Below, one piece after another: positions 60,720 through 64,000 of a DNA stretch of 64,000 nt. Location: assembly GCF_008704205.1 (NCBI RefSeq), contig NZ_VXLC01000026.1, positions 1 to 64,000 of the forward strand. The letters run 5' to 3'. The position numbers were made by a program, and so were the translations under genes. Every line of letters begins with the position of its first letter. Within the stretch, counting starts at the first letter, position 1. Origin of the DNA: Nocardia colli. Its GTDB lineage: Bacteria; Actinomycetota; Actinomycetes; Mycobacteriales; Mycobacteriaceae. The notes below the pieces were generated by a model that saw only the letters and a program-made list of their open reading frames with translations, was not told where the DNA came from and ran no database searches.

Positions 60720-61846
60720 CAGTCACCTTCCAGCGCAGCGGTCAGATCCTCGATCAGATCGACCGGATCCTCGATCCCGATCGAGAGCCGAATCAGGTCG
60801 TCGGTGATTCCGGCCGCGTGCCGGATCGCACGCGGTATCGGTCGGTGCGTCATCAGCGCCGGGCACTCGATCAGCGAGCGCACGCCGCCGAGGCTCACCG
60901 CGCAGGCGAACAGCTGCGTTCGCGCCATCAACTTCTCTGGATCGCCGCGGTAGCGGAAACTGATGATCGAGCCGGGTCCGGACATCTGCCGGGTGGCCAG
61001 GCGGTGCTGCGGATGCTGGGGCAGACCGGGATAGCGCACCTCGGTGACCGCGGGCTGATCGCACAGCTCCTCGGCGATCGCGCGCGCGGTGGCGGTCTGG
61101 CGCGTCACGCGCAGGGACAGGGTCTTCACGCCGCGGTGCACCAGATAGCAGTCCAGGCCGCCGGGTACGCCGCCGGTGACGGTCCGGTGGCCGGCGAATC
61201 GGGCGGCCAGCTCCTCGTCGTCGCACACCAGCGCACCGCCGAGCACGTCAGCGTGGCCGGCGATGAATTTGGTTGTGCTGTAGAGACTTACATCCGCGCC
61301 CAGTTCCAGGGGGCGTTGCAGGGCCGGGCTCGCGAAGGTGTTGTCGACCACCACCAGCGCACCCCGCGCGTGGGCGGTCCGGCTGAGCTCGGCCACATCC
61401 GTGATCTTCAGCAACGGGTTGCTCGGCGTCTCCACCCACACCAGCGCGGCGTCGCTCGCCAGCGCGCGCCGCGCCTCGGCCGGATCGGTCAGATCCGCGT
61501 AGTCGACCTGGATCCCGAGCCGGCCCAACGTGGCGAACAACGCGTAGGTGCCGCCGTACACGTCATCGGAGGACACCACCCGCTGCCCGGTCTCCAGGAG
61601 GGACAACACCGCGGTCGCGGCCGCCTGCCCCGAGGAGAAGACCGCGCAGAATCGCGCGTCCTCCAGCGCGGCCAGGCATTGCTCCAACGCCTCTCTGGTC
61701 GGATTCTCGCCACGAGAGTAGAAGAGCCGCAAGGGATCCTGCGCGAAGCGATCGTAGGTGGTGGCGACATGGATCGGCGGCACGATGTCGCCGGTGCCGG
61801 GCGACGGCCGCTGCCCACTGTGGACGAGTCGGGTATCGAAGCGCAT
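60719..61846 (-). CDS. Cystathionine gamma-synthase/lyase-type PLP enzyme
   Basis: 375 aa from ATG 61846 (MRFDTRLVHSGQRPSPGTG); the open frame to 62257 lies in the methyltransferase gene. Cys/Met metabolism PLP family: RFDTRLVHSGQ start, YSRGENPTREALEQCLAALE, VVSSDDVYGGTYALF, VVVDNTFASPALQRPLELGADVSLYSTTKFIAGHADVLGG with the PLP lysine in STTKF, and GVRSLIECPALMTH near the end. It could be a cystathionine gamma-synthase, gamma-lyase or methionine gamma-lyase; sequence alone does not decide. Only 5 bp separate it from the upstream methyltransferase gene. A PLP enzyme of this class (CalE6, from memory) occurs in the calicheamicin cluster. Confidence 0.88.
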   Translation of the reverse strand: MRFDTRLVHSGQRPSPGTGDIVPPIHVATTYDRFAQDPLRLFYSRGENPTREALEQCLAALEDARFCAVFSSGQAAATAVLSLLETGQRVVSSDDVYGGTYALFATLGRLGIQVDYADLTDPAEARRALASDAALVWVETPSNPLLKITDVAELSRTAHARGALVVVDNTFASPALQRPLELGADVSLYSTTKFIAGHADVLGGALVCDDEELAARFAGHRTVTGGVPGGLDCYLVHRGVKTLSLRVTRQTATARAIAEELCDQPAVTEVRYPGLPQHPQHRLATRQMSGPGSIISFRYRGDPEKLMARTQLFACAVSLGGVRSLIECPALMTHRPIPRAIRHAAGITDDLIRLSIGIEDPVDLIEDLTAALEGD

Positions 61847-61851
61847 GCCGC

Positions 61852-62724
61852 TCAGCCGATCGGCGCGACGGCCCGCAGCAGCAGGGCCTTGCTCGTCAGG
61901 GCGACGGTGCCCTCGGGCCTGCGGTAGGGCTCGACGGCCGCGCCCACGGCCGCCCAGGTCGCCGGATCGTCCGCGCTGCCGAACCGCTCCCGCAGCATGG
62001 TCTTCAGGCCGGGCGGAATGACCACCTTGTTGAATTCGATGAAGCGCTGCGGGGATTCGAGCACGAACGGCACCCGGAACGCGGTCACCTCGACATCGCT
62101 GAAACCGGCCTTCGTCAGCTCGGCGCCGACCGTCTCCGGGTCGCCCATGCTGAACGGACCAGGCGCCCCAGGTGCCGGGGGCGGTAGTTCGAGCCGCCGG
62201 GCGATCACCTGGAAGCCGAGGGACATCATGGGCACTTCCGATCCCGGAGCGGCCCATACGGCGGCGGCGAGCAGGCCGCCGGGCACCAGCACCCGCGCCA
62301 GTTCGCGGAACGTCTCGACGTGATCGACCGCGAACATCAGGCCCCAGCGGCTGAGCACGGCGTCGAACGACGCGGCGGGGAACTCCAGCGATTCGACGTC
62401 GCCGACCACGAATTCGACGTTGCCCGCACCGCGTCCGCGCTCGCGCGCCCGGGCGATCATGTCCGGGGCGAGGTCGATCCCGGTGACCGACCCGGACGGG
62501 CCGACGACGGCGGCGGCGGACAGCGCCGGTTCTCCAGTGCCGGAACCGATGTCGAGAACCCGGTGCCCCGCCCGCACGCCGGCGAGTTCGAGCAGCCGTG
62601 CGGTCACCGGTGCGCCACCGGTTTCGAAGTCGTGCGAGCAGGACTCCCAGCCGGCGCTGATCGCGTTCCAGTTGGCGCGTTGCATCTGTTTGAAGCTCAC
62701 CGGATCGAATTCGGCAGTCGTCAT
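61852..62724 (-). CDS. Class I SAM-dependent methyltransferase
   Basis: 290 aa Rossmann-type methyltransferase. Motif I is VLDIGSGTGEPALSAA, motif II VTGIDLAPDMIARARER, then NVEFVVGDVESLEFPAASFDAVLSRWGLMFAVDHVETFRELARVLVPGGLL. The C-terminal part (ELPPPAPGAPGPFSMGDPETVGAELTKAGFSDVEVTAFRVPFV) is typical of ubiE-like small-molecule methyltransferases. Starts 13 bp after the cysteine desulfurase stop and ends 5 bp before the PLP-enzyme gene. The acceptor is unknown; S- or O-methylation of a pathway intermediate would fit the neighbours. Confidence 0.9.
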   Translation of the reverse strand: MTTAEFDPVSFKQMQRANWNAISAGWESCSHDFETGGAPVTARLLELAGVRAGHRVLDIGSGTGEPALSAAAVVGPSGSVTGIDLAPDMIARARERGRGAGNVEFVVGDVESLEFPAASFDAVLSRWGLMFAVDHVETFRELARVLVPGGLLAAAVWAAPGSEVPMMSLGFQVIARRLELPPPAPGAPGPFSMGDPETVGAELTKAGFSDVEVTAFRVPFVLESPQRFIEFNKVVIPPGLKTMLRERFGSADDPATWAAVGAAVEPYRRPEGTVALTSKALLLRAVAPIG

Positions 62725-62737
62725 CGCAGCTGTCCCG

Positions 62738-64000
62738 TCAGTGCTGGTTCTCGGTGGACGGATCGGTCGCCAGAAAACGTTCGGTGGGATGCTCTTCGGT
62801 CCAGAAACCGGGCCGCACGGTCGTGAGCGCGCGCCGCACCACCTCGATTTCGGCTTCGGTGTTGTACACCGCGAACGACAGGCGAACCGTGCCGACTACA
62901 CCGAAGGAATCGATGAACAGGTTGGCGCAGTGCACCCCGCTGCGCACCGCCACACCGTGGCGATCCAGGTGGCCGCCGACATCGTAGGGGTGGATGCCGT
63001 CGACCACGAACGAGACGATCCCGCTCGGCTGATCCGCCGGGTCACCGATGATCCGGACGCGCGAAATGCTCTGCAGGGCTCCGACAGCGGCGTTGACCAG
63101 AACCTCGTCGTGCCGCCGGAGGTTCGCCCACCCGAGATCCTGGACGTACCCGAACGCCGCGGCCAGGCCGATCGCGCCCGCGATGTGCGGCGTGCCCGCT
63201 TCGAGCCGGGCCGGCACCGGAACGTACGCGACCGGCTCGTCCAGCGTCACGCCCTTCACGGTGCCGCCGCCCACCTGATACGGATCCAAGCGGGACAACA
63301 GCTTTCGCTTCCCGTACAGCACGCCGATGCCCATCGGGCCGTAGATCTTGTGCCCGGAGAAGCAGTAGAAGTCGGCGTCGAGGTCGCGGACATCCACCGG
63401 CCGGTGCGGCACCGCCTGGGCGCCGTCGACCAGCACCGGGATTCCGTGCCGATGCGCCGCGCCGATCATGTCCCGGACGGGGTTGACCGTGCCGAGCACG
63501 TTGGACACGTGCGCGACGGCGGCGAGCCGGACCCGGGGTCCGAGCGCTTCGGTGAACCGGTCGAGGGCCACTCGTCCGCCGGCGCCGACCGGCACGACGA
63601 CGAGTTCGGCGCCGACCCGCTCGCACAGCCGCCGCCACGGCAGCATGTTGGAGTTGTGCTCCATGCCGGTGACGACGACCTGGTCGCCGGCGGTCACGAC
63701 CGAGCGGCCGAAGGTATCGGCGAGCAGGTTGACCGCGGCGGTCGTGCCGGGGGTGAAAACCACCTCGTCGGCGTGCTCGGCGTTGATCGCGAGTCGAATG
63801 GTCTCGCGGGCCGCCTCATAGGCGTCGGTCGCGGCCATGCTGAGCTGGTAGTAGCCCCGGCCGATATTGCTGTTCACGCCGGAGTAGTAGTTCACCAGCG
63901 CGTCGAGCACGACGCGCGGTTTCTGCGAGGTAGCCGCATTGTCCAGGTAGACCAACGGATTCGGGCCGAAGCGCTGCTCCAGGATAGGAAAGTCGCGGCG
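62738..64000 (-). CDS. sufS: Cysteine desulfurase, SufS type (5' end beyond the right edge)
   Basis: 420 residues are visible; the frame is open at base 64000, where it reads RRDFPILEQRFGPNPL, so only the first few codons are missing. Group II cysteine desulfurase: VYLDNAATSQKPRVVLDAL, TPGTTAAVNLLADTFG, EHNSNMLPWRRLCERVGA, DADFYCFSGHKIYGPMGIGVLYGK with the PLP lysine in GHK, and the catalytic Cys in VRSGVHCANLFI. It removes sulfur from cysteine as an enzyme persulfide. No SufBCD or SufU genes follow; instead it heads an operon with a methyltransferase, a gamma-synthase/lyase-type enzyme and a homocysteine methyltransferase. This suggests sulfur delivery to a small molecule rather than Fe-S cluster assembly. 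Confidence 0.92.
   Translation of the reverse strand, partial: RRDFPILEQRFGPNPLVYLDNAATSQKPRVVLDALVNYYSGVNSNIGRGYYQLSMAATDAYEAARETIRLAINAEHADEVVFTPGTTAAVNLLADTFGRSVVTAGDQVVVTGMEHNSNMLPWRRLCERVGAELVVVPVGAGGRVALDRFTEALGPRVRLAAVAHVSNVLGTVNPVRDMIGAAHRHGIPVLVDGAQAVPHRPVDVRDLDADFYCFSGHKIYGPMGIGVLYGKRKLLSRLDPYQVGGGTVKGVTLDEPVAYVPVPARLEAGTPHIAGAIGLAAAFGYVQDLGWANLRRHDEVLVNAAVGALQSISRVRIIGDPADQPSGIVSFVVDGIHPYDVGGHLDRHGVAVRSGVHCANLFIDSFGVVGTVRLSFAVYNTEAEIEVVRRALTTVRPGFWTEEHPTERFLATDPSTENQH

Noticed and set aside
1..64000. CRISPR arrays, tRNA or rRNA genes, transposases
   Set aside because: No regularly spaced repeats, no tRNA cloverleaf or rRNA-like sequence, and no transposase or integrase reading frame could be supported.

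Overview
The window is GC-rich throughout and has short intergenic gaps, ATGA/GTGA stop-start overlaps, many GTG starts, lipoprotein boxes and an EspC-like type VII secretion substrate. Together with a fatty-acyl-AMP ligase, a mycobacterial-type iron box and an acyl-CoA carboxylase, this points to a mycolic-acid actinobacterium, most likely Nocardia or a close relative. The genus is an inference; no rRNA or tRNA gene is visible to confirm it.

Region 1 (1-16852, minus strand) is a lipopeptide locus: a fatty-acyl-AMP ligase, an acyl carrier protein fused to a luciferase-like monooxygenase, and a giant NRPS whose first four modules (C-A-T, C-A-T, C-A-nMT-T, C-A-T...) are visible before it runs off the left edge. 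Next to it (17653-23403) are a small secreted protein, an isopenicillin-N-synthase-like dioxygenase and a complete Fe-siderophore ABC importer preceded by an IdeR-type iron box. A few secreted or unknown proteins follow (23768-26054).

Region 2 (26171-37345, minus strand) is a tight eight-gene operon: MFS exporter, alpha-oxoamine synthase, acyl-CoA carboxylase beta and alpha chains, oligopeptide/nickel-type solute-binding protein, two permeases and a double ATPase. It looks like a make-export-reimport circuit for a small alpha-aminoketone-derived molecule. It has the same transport logic as staphylopine-type metallophore operons but unrelated biosynthetic enzymes, and it is the best candidate here for an undescribed system. 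Region 3 (37833-45160) holds secreted proteins with strong hairpin terminators, a four-gene type VII operon carrying an EspC-like protein and a protein with a C-terminal HExxH motif, small enzymes, and a MarR regulator with two matching palindromic operators.

Region 4 (45210-58729) contains the enediyne core cassette in its diagnostic order: unbL, unbV, unbU, the iterative PKS pksE (KS-AT-ACP-KR-DH-PPTase) and the thioesterase tebC. An AraC-type regulator and an MFS transporter flank it on the left. Region 5 (58754-64000, minus strand) is an HxlR-type regulator, then a tight operon for a cysteine desulfurase (cut by the right edge), a SAM methyltransferase, a cystathionine gamma-synthase/lyase-type PLP enzyme and a homocysteine S-methyltransferase. 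These could be ordinary sulfur metabolism, or could provide sulfur and methylthio groups for a polysulfide-bearing enediyne. No tRNA, rRNA, CRISPR array or transposase gene was found.
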